A stretch of 64,000 nt of DNA from Paludibacter sp. (GCA_010365115.1 JAAFGX010000005.1:1-64000); one strand, 5' to 3'. Shown: positions 17,818 through 27,399, counted from the stretch's first letter. The notes: generated by a model from the sequence alone, not told the origin. Numbers and translations are program-made.

Positions 17818-18591
17818 CTATTCTTCAACTACCGGGGCAACACCTGCTAATTCCTGATCGACCAAAATACGTCCACAATATTCACAAACTATAATTTTTT
17901 TACGAAGGCGTATGTCTAATTGACGTTGTGCCGGAATCTTATTAAAGCAACCACCACAAGCATCTCGTTGTACATAAACAACTGCTAAGCCGTTGCGAGC
18001 ATTTTTACGAATACGTTTAAAAGCTGATAACAAACGTGGTTCTATAAACAATTCGATTTGTTTTGCATGTTCGCGAAGTTTTTCTTCCTCATGTTTTGTT
18101 TCCAAAACAATTTCGTTTAACTCACCCTTTTTTTGATCCAGGTCTAATTTTCGCTCTGACAATTGCTCAGCAGTTACTTTTTGATCCGCTTGTTTCGATT
18201 CTTGAGCTACAGTAAATTCACGAATACGTTTTTCACATAGTTCAATTTCGAGGGTTTGAAACTCAATTTCTTTAGAAAGATTATCGTATTCGCGGTTATT
18301 CCGAACATTATCTTGTTGTTCTTTATATTTTGCAATTTTCATACGAGATTCTTCAATCTCAATTTTCTTGCTTGCGATGATAGAAATAATATCAGCAATT
18401 TCTGTTTGGAAATTTTCCATACGAGTGTTTAAGCCGATAATTTCGTCTTCTAAATCCTGAACTTCTAATGGAAGCTCGCCACGTAAAATTTTAATTTCAT
18501 CTATTTTGGAAACTGCTTTTTGAAGATCATAAAGCGCTTTTAGTTTTTCCTCAACGGTAATTTCTTTTTCTGGTTTTAATTCTGTAGCCAT
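17818..18591 (-). CDS. Coiled-coil protein with C-terminal zinc ribbon
   Basis: A 257-residue cytosolic protein. Residues from about 10 to 195 are a long antiparallel coiled coil rich in E, K and Q. The C-terminus has a C4 zinc ribbon (CGGCFNKIPAQ ... CEYCGRIL), the layout of the CT398/HP0958-type family. Family members have been linked to RNA or sigma-factor handling in other phyla; that function is not shown here. It starts 5 bases after the nif3 stop on the same strand, so they form an operon. Confidence 0.8.
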   Translation of the reverse strand: MATELKPEKEITVEEKLKALYDLQKAVSKIDEIKILRGELPLEVQDLEDEIIGLNTRMENFQTEIADIISIIASKKIEIEESRMKIAKYKEQQDNVRNNREYDNLSKEIEFQTLEIELCEKRIREFTVAQESKQADQKVTAEQLSERKLDLDQKKGELNEIVLETKHEEEKLREHAKQIELFIEPRLLSAFKRIRKNARNGLAVVYVQRDACGGCFNKIPAQRQLDIRLRKKIIVCEYCGRILVDQELAGVAPVVEE

Positions 18592-18596
18592 GTTGA

Positions 18597-19691
18597 TTAC
18601 AAATATTTTATGGGGTTGGTTTTACTGTCTGAAATTTGGACTGCAAATGTAGGTATTTTTTTTGTAATTATCTCATAAAAAATGTCTTTTGTGAACTGCT
18701 CACTTTCAAAATGTCCTATATCTGCTATTAAAATGTGGTTTTCTGCTTCAAAAAATTCATGATATTTAAAATCGGCAGAAATGTACACATCTGCATTGGC
18801 TTGAATTGCATCTTTCAATAAAAAACTTCCAGATCCTCCACATAAGGCAACATGTTTGATTTTTTTTCCTAACAAGTTGGTATGACGAATGGTTGGATTT
18901 ATGAATATTGTTTTTAGTCGATTTAAGAAATTCATTTCATCTTCAGCTTCATCCAATTCTCCTATTACCCCAGCTCCTACTTGATCCCATGAATTTTCAA
19001 GGGAAATAAAGTCATAGGCTGGTTGTTCGTAAGGATGAGCTTTTATTAAAGCGTGAAGTATTTTCAATTTCAGAAAATCCGGAAGTATAACTTCTATTCT
19101 GGTTTCAGGTTCTGAATGCAAATCATCAATTTTGCCTACAAACGGATGAGCATTTTCATTTGCCCGAAATGTTCCAATACCTTCTGAATTATAACTGCAA
19201 GAATCATAATTTCCTATCTGACCGGCTCCTGCATTAAAAAGTGCTTCACGTATTCCATAAGAATGAATTTTTGGAGCAAAAGTCACTAATTTTAATAAAG
19301 AATTCTGTTTAGGTTGAAGAATACGGACATTTTTAAGTCCTAGTTTCTCTGCCATTTTTCCGCTAACACCTGTCAGTACATTGTCAAGATTAGTATGTGC
19401 TGCGTATATTGCAATATTATTTTTTATTGCATTTATCACACATCTTTGTACTTGATTATGACCGGTTAGTTTTTTTAACCCACTAAAAATAAGCGGATGA
19501 TGCGAAATAATCAAATTACATTTCTTTCGAATGGCTTCAATAATGACTTCCTCGGTAATATCTATGCAAAGAAGAACTGATGTAACCTCCATTTGTGAGT
19601 CACCCACTAAAAGTCCAGCATTGTCATAGCTTTCCTGCAATGCCAAAGGTGCAACTTCTTCGATTAGTTCACAAATATATTTTACGTTCAT
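18597..19691 (-). CDS. Nif3-like dinuclear metal-centre protein
   Basis: A 364-residue member of the Nif3/DUF34 family, toroidal hexamers with a two-metal site. Metal ligands are visible in ISHHPLIFSGLKKL near residue 65, AAHTNLD near 97 and ADIGHFESEQF near 325. The central insert (about 125-235), containing HPYEQPAYDF, is the CutA-like domain found in the long form of the family. The proposed roles (for example GTP cyclohydrolase-like or metal-chaperone activity) are unproven. It is paired with the zinc-ribbon gene, a frequent neighbourhood in Bacteroidetes. Confidence 0.88.
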   Translation of the reverse strand: MNVKYICELIEEVAPLALQESYDNAGLLVGDSQMEVTSVLLCIDITEEVIIEAIRKKCNLIISHHPLIFSGLKKLTGHNQVQRCVINAIKNNIAIYAAHTNLDNVLTGVSGKMAEKLGLKNVRILQPKQNSLLKLVTFAPKIHSYGIREALFNAGAGQIGNYDSCSYNSEGIGTFRANENAHPFVGKIDDLHSEPETRIEVILPDFLKLKILHALIKAHPYEQPAYDFISLENSWDQVGAGVIGELDEAEDEMNFLNRLKTIFINPTIRHTNLLGKKIKHVALCGGSGSFLLKDAIQANADVYISADFKYHEFFEAENHILIADIGHFESEQFTKDIFYEIITKKIPTFAVQISDSKTNPIKYL

Positions 19692-19752
19692 CTTATTGAT
19701 TTACCCTTAGCTTAAAACTAATTCACTTTTTGATTTTAATAATTCAAATACA

Positions 19753-19795
19753 GAGAAAATGAGTCATCTCTTATTCCCCTTTAGGGGTTAGAGGT
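19753..19795 (-). repeat. GC-rich palindromic repeat forming the 3' end of the DUF5606 gene
   Basis: On the minus strand: CCTCTAACCCCTAAAGGGG, then AATAAGAG and ATGACTCATTTTCTC. The hairpin CCCCtttaGGGG lies within the last codons of the gene. The copy after the cupin gene (30492-30535) shares the core and also the downstream AATAA..AGAG..CATTTTCTC, so the repeat unit is at least about 40 bases. Confidence 0.75.
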
Positions 19796-20205
19796 TCTTC
19801 AACTTCTTCTTTTTCAACTGTTATAAAATCGGTTATTTCAGCTTTAATTAGAATGTTATACCACACCAATAATTTCCGAATATCACTTGGATAAACTCGT
19901 TCGCGATCATATTCAGGAAGAATTTCCGACATATAGTTACGGAGTTTGTCGTTATCAACTTTGGGATCAATAGAGCAAGCAGCACCATTTTCTTTCACCT
20001 TTAACGCTTCAAGCACTTCACCTAAAGGAACTTCTGCAGTTTCAGTAAAAATTGCAATATCACCTAACGATACAACTTTATCCTTTGTATAAGCCGGAAT
20101 TCGTTTCCCATCAATCAACGACTCAACAATCAACATGTTTTTACCTTGCGATACTAATTTAAAAAGTCCGGGCTTGCCGGTTAATGATAAGATTTCTTTC
20201 AACAT
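19771..20205 (-). CDS. DUF5606 domain protein
   Basis: A 144-residue cytosolic protein of unknown function, confined as far as I know to Bacteroidetes. The conserved part is residues 1-125, with KEILSLTGKPGLFKLVSQG at the N-terminus and LPEYDRERVYPSDIRKLLVW near the end. The domain has an RNA-binding-like small beta start, but no activity is established. The last residues, PLTPKGE, and the TAA are encoded by a GC-rich palindromic repeat, so the native C-terminus was probably different. An AT-rich repeat lies upstream of the start. It stands alone between nif3 and hisA on the same strand. Confidence 0.8.
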   Translation of the reverse strand: MLKEILSLTGKPGLFKLVSQGKNMLIVESLIDGKRIPAYTKDKVVSLGDIAIFTETAEVPLGEVLEALKVKENGAACSIDPKVDNDKLRNYMSEILPEYDRERVYPSDIRKLLVWYNILIKAEITDFITVEKEEVEEPLTPKGE

Positions 20206-20220
20206 AATTTGTTCAGTTCA

Positions 20221-20366
20221 TAATTAAAAATTCACAATTCATAATAAACTCAATGTTCAATAATGATTTCTGAATTATATTTTTTATTTAATTTTCAATA
20301 CTGCAAATATAATATCAATTCTTCAATTTCCACGACAAATTGTGAATTATGAATTATGAATTATAA
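20221..20366. repeat. Inverted AT-rich repeats between hisA and the DUF5606 gene
   Basis: TTCATAATT...TTCACAATTCATAAT at 20218-20245 and its inverse, AATTGTGAATTATGAATTATG (20337-20357), flank about 90 unremarkable bases. The right copy encodes the last residues of HisA (FIIHNS and the stop). Confidence 0.65.
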
Positions 20367-21078
20367 ATAGTCCAAGTTCTTGCAACGTTATTCTACCTTC
20401 ATAAATAGCTTTACCTGTAATTACTGCAGGAATTGCCGAGTCATGAAGTAATTCAATATCACGCATTGAGCTAACACCGCCGCTGGCAATCAAATACATA
20501 TCAGGATTTGCAGTAAGCATTTTTTTATAAAGTTCAATTGCCGGGCCTTGTAACATTCCATCTTTACTGATATCAGTACAAATTACTTTGTTGATCCCTT
20601 GTTTTAAATAGTTACTAATGAATGGAATAAGTTCTAACTCTGTAGTTTCTAACCAACCCCCAACCGCAATTTTTTCATCCTTTACATCAGCGCCGAGTAT
20701 GATTTTTTCAGCACCAAATTTTGAAATCCAAGAAGAAAAAACGGCAGGATTTTTAACAGCTATACTTCCACCTGTCACCATGCTGGCACCACATTCAAAA
20801 GCAATTCGTAAATCATCATCCGACTTAAGTCCACCTCCAAAATCAACAATTAAATCTGTATTAGAACAAATACTTTCCAACACTTTATGATTTACAATAT
20901 GATGCGCTTTTGCTCCATCCAAATCAACCAAATGCAAACGTTGAATTCCGGCATCAGCAAACATTTTTGCCACTTCAAGTGGATTCTCGTTATAAATAAT
21001 TTTTTGAGAATAATCACCTTGCGAAAGGCGAACACATTTTCCATCAATTAAGTCGATGGCAGGAATAATTTCAATCAC
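20347..21078 (-). CDS. hisA: Phosphoribosylformimino-AICAR isomerase
   Basis: Fourth enzyme of histidine synthesis, an Amadori-type isomerase with a half-barrel-duplicated TIM fold. At 243 residues it is normal in length. The catalytic aspartates are in [13 protein letters not shown] (start) and [11 protein letters not shown] (second half), and phosphate is bound by ASGGVSS and GKAIYEG. The rest of the his operon is absent here; hisA stands alone, between rocD and DUF5606. Its last six codons lie in an AT-rich repeat. Confidence 0.95.
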   Translation of the reverse strand: MIEIIPAIDLIDGKCVRLSQGDYSQKIIYNENPLEVAKMFADAGIQRLHLVDLDGAKAHHIVNHKVLESICSNTDLIVDFGGGLKSDDDLRIAFECGASMVTGGSIAVKNPAVFSSWISKFGAEKIILGADVKDEKIAVGGWLETTELELIPFISNYLKQGINKVICTDISKDGMLQGPAIELYKKMLTANPDMYLIASGGVSSMRDIELLHDSAIPAVITGKAIYEGRITLQELGLFIIHNS

Positions 21079-21175
21079 TTTTTTGTTATTTGTTTCAGAT
21101 TTATTCTAATTTAAAAAAGAGTAACAAAAGTACTAAAAATAGGAGGATTCGACAAACTGAAACAAAATATATATT

Positions 21176-22414
21176 TTATTCAAAAAGCGCAATAGTTTCT
21201 TTTATAATTTCCACACAGTCAATTAGTTGCAATTCAGTAATGACTAATGGTGGAGCAAAACGAATAATATTGGTATGAGTTGGTTTAGCAAGTAAGCCAT
21301 TTTCAAGAAGTTTCACACATATATCCCAAGCCAAATTTTCGTGATCTGCGTTATTAATTACAAGAGCATTTAACAATCCCTTTCCACGAACTGACATCGC
21401 AATTTTCGATTTTTCACAAAGTTTTTTCATTTCATTTCTGAAAATTTCACCTAAAATATATGATTTCTCGGCCAAATTTTCATCTCTAATCACTTCCAAA
21501 GCTGAGATGGCAACTGCTGCTGCAAGTGGATTTCCACCAAAAGTAGAACCATGCTGTCCAGGATGCAAAACCTCCATTATATCATTGCTTGTCAAAACCG
21601 CTGAAACCGGATAAACACCACCAGACAAAGCTTTTCCAAGAATTAAAATATCGGGATGAACTTCCTCATAATCGCAAGCCAGTAATTTGCCGGTGCGTGC
21701 GATTCCAGTTTGAACCTCGTCGGCAATAAACAACACATTATATTGCTTACAGATGTCATAGCATTTTTTCAAATATCCCTCATCAGGGACATAAGCTCCT
21801 GCTTCGCCCTGAATTGGCTCAAGCAAAAATCCGGCAATATTTGGATTTTCTTTTATTGTTTTTTCAAGTGCATCAACATCATTGTAAGGAATCACAATAA
21901 ATCCTGGTGTAAAAGGTCCATAATTATTGTATGCATCTCGATCTATTGAAAAAGAAACAATGGTGGTGGTTCGTCCATGAAAATTATTTTCGCAAACCAC
22001 AATTTGTGCAGAGTTTTCAGGTAATCCTTTCTTTTCGTATGACCATTTCCTGCATAGTTTGATGGCAGTTTCCACAGCTTCGGCACCTGTATTCATTGGT
22101 AATACTTTATCATATCCAAAATATTGAGTAATAAATTCTTCGTATTTACCTAATTGACTGTTGAAAAAAGCCCGAGAAGTAAGTGTGAGTTTGTGTGCTT
22201 GCTCCACCAATGTATTAATAATTTTAGGATGACAATGTCCTTGATTAACAGCCGAATATGCTGAAAGAAAATCAAAATACTTTTTCCCATCCACATCCCA
22301 CACAAAAACTCCTTCACCTTTTTCGAGAACTACTGGAAGTGGATGATAATTGTGAGCACCATATTTTTTTTCAAGTTCCATAAGCTCTGAAGCAGTAAGT
22401 TTCGATTTAATCAT
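21176..22414 (-). CDS. rocD: Ornithine-oxo-acid transaminase
   Basis: PLP enzyme, class III aminotransferase, that converts ornithine plus 2-oxoglutarate to glutamate semialdehyde. At 412 residues it is normal. The PLP lysine is in [15 protein letters not shown], with the preceding aspartate in [25 protein letters not shown] and the N-terminal NYHPLPVV fit ornithine aminotransferase rather than acetylornithine aminotransferase. The gene is the downstream member of a same-strand group with two guanidine-modifying hydrolases, so it would take ornithine released from arginine or citrulline to glutamate. Confidence 0.92.
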   Translation of the reverse strand: MIKSKLTASELMELEKKYGAHNYHPLPVVLEKGEGVFVWDVDGKKYFDFLSAYSAVNQGHCHPKIINTLVEQAHKLTLTSRAFFNSQLGKYEEFITQYFGYDKVLPMNTGAEAVETAIKLCRKWSYEKKGLPENSAQIVVCENNFHGRTTTIVSFSIDRDAYNNYGPFTPGFIVIPYNDVDALEKTIKENPNIAGFLLEPIQGEAGAYVPDEGYLKKCYDICKQYNVLFIADEVQTGIARTGKLLACDYEEVHPDILILGKALSGGVYPVSAVLTSNDIMEVLHPGQHGSTFGGNPLAAAVAISALEVIRDENLAEKSYILGEIFRNEMKKLCEKSKIAMSVRGKGLLNALVINNADHENLAWDICVKLLENGLLAKPTHTNIIRFAPPLVITELQLIDCVEIIKETIALFE

Positions 22415-22482
22415 AACATTTATATTTTAAAAATTATCTAATTTAATTGCCTTGAATTGAGTTTAATTCAACTTCATTAACT

Positions 22483-23406
22483 TCAAAATATCTCGGCCAT
22501 CATACACCGGACACTTCCTCCTCCGATTTTTTCAATTGTGGGAATAGCGATAACAATTAAGTCATTATATGATGCAAGTCGTTCGAGTTGGTCATTTGAC
22601 ATTACATCGTAAGCAGATTGGGACATCACCAAAAATAGGAGTCCTTTATCGTTTTCAACCTGTAACATGTTGCCCGCAAAATGATGCATTTGTTTTTCAG
22701 TTATGATAATAATCTCTTTTCCGCAATTTTTCAATTCATCAATTACAGTATTTCTTTCTTTTTCATCATCTATACTATCTGTGCATATCACCGCATATTC
22801 ATTAGCCAATGACATCATCACATTGGTATGATATATTGGAAGGCGCTTACTTTCCATAGTTTGATTTGCATTAAAATATATAGGTTTGAATTCAAAAACT
22901 TTACAAAATTGCAAAAACAAAGCTTTATCAGTTCGTTCGGACAAGGCCGCATAAGCAATTCTGTTTACTCTATCTAACACCATGCTTCCTGTACCTTCTA
23001 GAAAAAGATCTTGATCTTCCCAAAATGTAAAATCATCAATATTTTTAATAGAACAATTTTGTTCGTTTAGAAAGTCAAAAATCTCTTTTCGTCTTTCTTT
23101 TCGTCGGTTTTCGGCAAACATTGGATACAAAACCACTTGACCTTCGCCATGAAATGAAATCCAGTTGTTCGGAAATATTGAATCAGGAGTCTGTGGTTCG
23201 AATGTATCTTTCACAATTATAATATTTAACCCATTCGCACGCAATACGTCTACCATATTATTAAATTCATTTAATGCATGTTGCTGAATATCTGAACCTA
23301 AACTCAATTGTTCATGTTGGAAATAGTTATTCACAGCAGTTTGTTCATTAAACCCAAAAGCTACTGGTTCAATCATCAAAATTGTGTTTGTAATTTGTTT
23401 TTTCAT
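22483..23406 (-). CDS. Amidinotransferase-superfamily hydrolase (CtlX-like)
   Basis: A 307-residue guanidine/ureido-modifying enzyme with the five-bladed alpha/beta propeller fold. Features seen are FPNNWISFH near residue 80, WEDQDLFLEGTGSMV with acidic substrate ligands near 130-145, MHHFAGNMLQVEND with the active-site histidine, and the C-terminal nucleophile cysteine in GGGSVRCMMAE. CtlX proteins (named in Francisella for citrulline use) have this length and pattern; hydrolysis of citrulline to ornithine would feed rocD directly downstream. Substrate is inferred from context. Confidence 0.8.
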   Translation of the reverse strand: MKKQITNTILMIEPVAFGFNEQTAVNNYFQHEQLSLGSDIQQHALNEFNNMVDVLRANGLNIIIVKDTFEPQTPDSIFPNNWISFHGEGQVVLYPMFAENRRKERRKEIFDFLNEQNCSIKNIDDFTFWEDQDLFLEGTGSMVLDRVNRIAYAALSERTDKALFLQFCKVFEFKPIYFNANQTMESKRLPIYHTNVMMSLANEYAVICTDSIDDEKERNTVIDELKNCGKEIIIITEKQMHHFAGNMLQVENDKGLLFLVMSQSAYDVMSNDQLERLASYNDLIVIAIPTIEKIGGGSVRCMMAEIF

Positions 23407-23535
23407 AAAATGATCTCCTATAAAATATTTTTTTTATGGCTTAATATATTTCCCAAAAACAATAAATTAAGTCACATATTAAGACTTATTTGCTAATTTA
23501 TGTTCGTAGTTAAAAATTACTATTTTAAATGCAAA

Positions 23536-24474
23536 TCAAGGATTTTCTCTCACTAGTGGTAATGTGGAACAACGTAATAATCCACCCATTTTTGATATTT
23601 CGAAATAAGGTATCCTTTCAACTTTTAACCCCCAGGCATTTTCCAAATGTTCATTTAATCGAATAAAACGTTTTTCGGAAACTACTACCGAAGGCGAAAT
23701 TGAAAAAACATTTGCATTCATATTATACATTTCTTCCTGTGTGATTTCGAATAAATTCTCTTTACCAAACATCTCCAACAATATATAATAATCTTTTTTG
23801 TTTGAAAATCCATCTTTATAAATGATTGCTTTATCATTATCCACCGGCATAAAAGCACAATCTAAATGCAGAACTCCTTTTCGGGGATCGGTATCGTGTT
23901 TTCTCATTTCCAGGGGAATTAGTGTTTTTTCGGGATTTATTTCCTTTAAAAAATTGAAAGCATATAAGTTGGTACGTGCTGTTTTCAACTGAGAATAATC
24001 TGGTTGAGTATAAAGCCCAACAAATACAATATCATTATACAAAATCACATCGCCCCCTTCCACATGGGCTTTTTCGGGCAGATTATAAATTTTATTATAC
24101 GAAATCTGATCATATATCACCTCATAAGCCTCTTTTTCATCTTCACGGTCGGGAATGATATTGGAATTAATTATTTTATCTCCAATTACAAATCCAACAT
24201 CGCGGGCGAAAACCTGGTTGCAATTTTCCAGCGTCCAAGGGCGAAAAACCTGCACATTATACTTCAGCAATACTTCTTCAAAAGCGCTCATTTCTTTATA
24301 AATTGAAGCTTCGGACGGATAAACTCCATTTATAATAGATTCGTAGGATTTAGCATCGAAGGTTTTATTCAGCGATGGAACATTTCCAGTGGAACCGGGC
24401 TGACCTAATACAACCGCTTTAAGAGTAGAAGTTTCGTTTTTTATGTTTAAATGCATACATTGGAATTTTGACAA
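23536..24474 (-). CDS. Arginine deiminase / dimethylargininase-like hydrolase
   Basis: A 312-residue member of the same guanidine-modifying superfamily. The motifs are FARDVGFVIGDK, KAHVEGGDVILYND with the EGGD substrate motif, HLDCAFMPVD with the catalytic histidine, and the terminal cysteine in GGLLRCSTLPL. It is shorter than classical arginine deiminase (about 410) and closest in layout to the dimethylarginine-hydrolase/amidinotransferase group. Preceding ctlX and rocD on the same strand, it suggests a route from an arginine-type substrate through citrulline to ornithine and glutamate. Confidence 0.8.
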   Translation of the reverse strand: MSKFQCMHLNIKNETSTLKAVVLGQPGSTGNVPSLNKTFDAKSYESIINGVYPSEASIYKEMSAFEEVLLKYNVQVFRPWTLENCNQVFARDVGFVIGDKIINSNIIPDREDEKEAYEVIYDQISYNKIYNLPEKAHVEGGDVILYNDIVFVGLYTQPDYSQLKTARTNLYAFNFLKEINPEKTLIPLEMRKHDTDPRKGVLHLDCAFMPVDNDKAIIYKDGFSNKKDYYILLEMFGKENLFEITQEEMYNMNANVFSISPSVVVSEKRFIRLNEHLENAWGLKVERIPYFEISKMGGLLRCSTLPLVRENP

Positions 24475-24645
24475 AGATACAAATCAATGTTTAATTTTAG
24501 AACACAAAGAAACAATAAATGTTTAATTATTGTATAATTATTCTTTTTAATCATCCTGTTTTCTTAATTTTTACTTTAGAACAAATGATAGATTTAAAAA
24601 AATATGTTGTATTCGGATATTTTAAAATTATTATAAAATATGAAG

Positions 24646-24653
24646 TACATTTG
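24646..24653 (+). promoter_or_regulatory. Promoter -7 box of the ABC ATPase gene
   Basis: TACATTTG fits TAnnTTTG and lies about 60 bases before the ATG at 24715. Confidence 0.45.
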
Positions 24654-24714
24654 TCGTTCTTTTATAAGTTAAATAGATATTTGAATAATACTCACAAATC
24701 AACTAATCATAACA

Positions 24715-25962
24715 ATGAGTTTTCAAAATAGTATTGGACTATATTTATCAAACGACTCGAATAAAAATTATATTCTGGATCAAATAATGAAAAATCATTT
24801 TTTGAAAAATTTTATGGATTTAAGTTCATTACATGGAGCATTACATTCGGTTATTACTCTTCAACGTTTTGTTGAAGAGGAGTTACGTCATGACCGTTTT
24901 TTAGTTAAAACAACTGCAAATTCTAGTTTGGGTTCTATGTCCAGCGGACAGCAAAAAAAGACGTTGCTGGATTATATTATTTCGCAAAAACCTGATTATC
25001 TGCTTCTTGACGATGTGTACAGTAATGTCGACAAAGCCACCCAAGCATCAATTAAAATGACATTAACGAAATTAGCGGAATCTACACTTCTGATTCAGGT
25101 TTTTTTTCGGAAACAAGACATGTTACCTTGTATTGATAAAGTACTTACAATCGACAAAAACAACACTATCGTTAAGCAAGAAAATGCTGATTTGTTTCTT
25201 AATACAGAGACTATTGAAAAGTCACAGGTTCATAAATTCAGGCTTCAAAAAGAATATGATGAAGATCATATTGACATTAATCCACTTATTCAGCTCAATG
25301 AAGTTTCAGTTCGGTATATTGATAAACCGGTACTAAATAAAATAAACTGGACAATTCAAAAAGGAGAATTCTGGCAACTGGTTGGTCCAAATGGTTCAGG
25401 TAAAAGTACATTGCTCTCAATTATTATAGGGGATAATCCTCGTGGGTATGGTCAGGACATGGTGCTTTTCGGTCGAAAAAAAGGAACAGGGGAATCAATT
25501 TGGGATATCAAACGGCAAATAGGTTACTTTACTCCCACTATGATTCAGCAATTTACGCGCGACGACACAGTGGAAAACATGATTATTTCGGGCTTAATGG
25601 ATTCGGTCGGATTATACAGCAAACCAACCGACTTACAACGTGACATTGCTAACAATTGGATTGATATGCTTGGTGTGCAGTATCGCAAAAAATCATTTCA
25701 AAACCTGTCTATTGGACAACAACGAATGATAATGTTAGCAAGGGCAATGGTGAAACATCCGCCTCTTTTAATTCTGGACGAGCCTACCATAGAACTCGAC
25801 GATGAGAACTGCAGGCTCTTTATTGAAATGGTGAATGCTATTGCCGCCGAAAAAAAAATTGCAATTCTCTACGTTTCACATCGCGATGAACCGGATTTAA
25901 AACCTGATAAGATTTTTGAATTGATAGCTGGTGAAAACGGTTCATTAGGAATTGTGAAATAA
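24715..25962 (+). CDS. Tandem ABC ATPase (ModF-like), first domain without Walker A
   Basis: A 415-residue cytosolic protein with two ABC domains. The C-terminal domain (about 195-415) is complete: Walker A GPNGSGKSTLL, signature LSIGQQRM, Walker B LLILDEPT and the H-loop VSHRDE. The N-terminal domain (about 15-170) keeps a signature-like SMSSGQQKK and a Walker B LLLDDVYS but has no Walker A or Q-loop. It is shorter than E. coli ModF (about 490), and the missing part is the start of domain 1. No permease is adjacent. It may be a regulator-type or repair-type ABC protein rather than a transporter. Confidence 0.8.
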   Translation: MSFQNSIGLYLSNDSNKNYILDQIMKNHFLKNFMDLSSLHGALHSVITLQRFVEEELRHDRFLVKTTANSSLGSMSSGQQKKTLLDYIISQKPDYLLLDDVYSNVDKATQASIKMTLTKLAESTLLIQVFFRKQDMLPCIDKVLTIDKNNTIVKQENADLFLNTETIEKSQVHKFRLQKEYDEDHIDINPLIQLNEVSVRYIDKPVLNKINWTIQKGEFWQLVGPNGSGKSTLLSIIIGDNPRGYGQDMVLFGRKKGTGESIWDIKRQIGYFTPTMIQQFTRDDTVENMIISGLMDSVGLYSKPTDLQRDIANNWIDMLGVQYRKKSFQNLSIGQQRMIMLARAMVKHPPLLILDEPTIELDDENCRLFIEMVNAIAAEKKIAILYVSHRDEPDLKPDKIFELIAGENGSLGIVK

Positions 25963-25980
25963 AAATTGTGAAATATACCG

Positions 25981-26017
25981 AACAGCATTCATGAAAGTTT
26001 TGAGTGCTGTTTTTTTA
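25981..26017 (+). terminator. Terminator after the ABC ATPase gene
   Basis: An 11-bp stem (AACAGCATTCA with TGAGTGCTGTT, one wobble pair) and a 9-base loop, followed by a T run. Confidence 0.75.
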
Positions 26018-26118
26018 ATGTAGAGAATTAAATTAAATTTTATATTTTTGAACCTTTTTATATTAATAATCGTTTCAGATTTATTATTTAAATTTTATTA
26101 TAAAATCTGTTTCAATAT

Positions 26119-27165
26119 ATGGTATCAGTAGAATGTTTTAAAGGATTACCTCTTGAATATGAATCATTTCTGATTGAGAAATATGATTCATTCGTTACAA
26201 CTTGTAGATACATAGAGATTTTTCATTCAGCTACAGATTTAAATCACATGCTTGTACATGATAATGACAATCTTATTGAAGTCTTAATATTTGATAATAA
26301 AGGAGATACAACTTTTTTCCTTAATTCACTTTCATTCATTAAACAGGAGTTAATTGAGATTTTTAAGAACTATTTGTTTACGAATTTTCCACAAATTAAT
26401 AAAATAGAATTATCATCTTCGTATATGGATTACTCGCTGGAAAAATCTATTTTAACCATTCGATCGGATGATTTTATTATAACTCTGCCTTCAACAATGG
26501 ATGGTTACTATCTACAATTAGGTTCAAGCACCAGAAGTAATGTTAGAAAGCATAAGAATAAATTTTTGAGAGATTATCCGCAATCCATTTTCATAATAAA
26601 AATCGGAACTGAAATTGAAGAAAGTATTGTAGATAAAATTATACGGTTAAATTTTGATAGAATAAAATCAAAAAGAGAAGTTCCTCACGCAAATCATAAT
26701 GATACAATTAATCATTTCAAATACTCTCAACACTATGGTTGCGTAGCTTACATTGAAGTAGATGGAGAAATAATAGCAGGATGCATTGCATATATATTAA
26801 ACGGAAGCATGTATTCCTATTTTCTTTCACACGATAATAACTACTCTAACTATAATGCCGGCCAATTATGTTTGCTTTATTTAATTGAAATCGCTATAGA
26901 AAAAGGATTTTCAGACTTCCATTTATTGTGGGGAAAATGCGATTATAAAACAAGATTTCTTGCAAAACCACGACCAATGTATTCTTATACAATATTGAAT
27001 TATAGAGGCTTATATTATTTAATTTTAAAATTAAAAGAATCTATTTCAAGAATCTTATACAAGTTCAAAAAAACAAAATATTCCATACCAGTAAGAAATG
27101 CGATTAAATATATCCAAAAAAAAAGCACAAAAGATTTAAGCAAATTCAAATACATATTTCTTTGA
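26119..27165 (+). CDS. GNAT-fold acyltransferase (BioF2/FemAB-like)
   Basis: A 348-residue protein. The central and C-terminal part resembles Acetyltransf_6 (BioF2) proteins: STRSNVRKHKNKF, then VAYIEVDGEIIAGCIAYI with the acyl-CoA binding strand, and a long helix leading to DFHLLWGKCDYKTRF. A basic, hydrophobic tail from about 290 onward may touch the membrane. Such proteins often modify polysaccharide or peptidoglycan precursors; the substrate is unknown. It stands alone. A lower-GC, lysine- and isoleucine-rich composition sets it apart from the neighbours. Confidence 0.65.
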   Translation: MVSVECFKGLPLEYESFLIEKYDSFVTTCRYIEIFHSATDLNHMLVHDNDNLIEVLIFDNKGDTTFFLNSLSFIKQELIEIFKNYLFTNFPQINKIELSSSYMDYSLEKSILTIRSDDFIITLPSTMDGYYLQLGSSTRSNVRKHKNKFLRDYPQSIFIIKIGTEIEESIVDKIIRLNFDRIKSKREVPHANHNDTINHFKYSQHYGCVAYIEVDGEIIAGCIAYILNGSMYSYFLSHDNNYSNYNAGQLCLLYLIEIAIEKGFSDFHLLWGKCDYKTRFLAKPRPMYSYTILNYRGLYYLILKLKESISRILYKFKKTKYSIPVRNAIKYIQKKSTKDLSKFKYIFL

Positions 27166-27216
27166 ATAAATTAAAAATTCTATTAACCAAACTAATACTC
27201 TCTTCAATTATTTTAA

Positions 27217-27399
27217 TCGTTATTTGTAAAGCTTTCTTCACCAACTAATAATTTTTCGAAAGGAATTGGAATTCGATTATTTGGTTTTTCCTTAGATTAT
27301 AAATCTGTAAAGCCAGAAAGCTTATCAAATCCTACTTCCAACTTTGCATTAACCTTAGGGTTTAAAGCAAACTTAGATGGACAAATGTTTAGATTTTAA
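27217..27399 (+). pseudogene. C-terminal remnant of an outer-membrane beta-barrel protein
   Basis: A 60-codon open frame without a start codon, preceded in frame by TAA. It shows alternating strand-like sequence (GIGIRLFGFSLDY, SNFALTLGFKANLDG) and ends in MFRF. A terminal aromatic residue after alternating strands is the signature of an outer-membrane barrel. Nothing upstream could supply the rest of the gene, because the acyltransferase gene ends at 27165. It is a relic, and a good terminator follows it at 27418. Confidence 0.5.
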
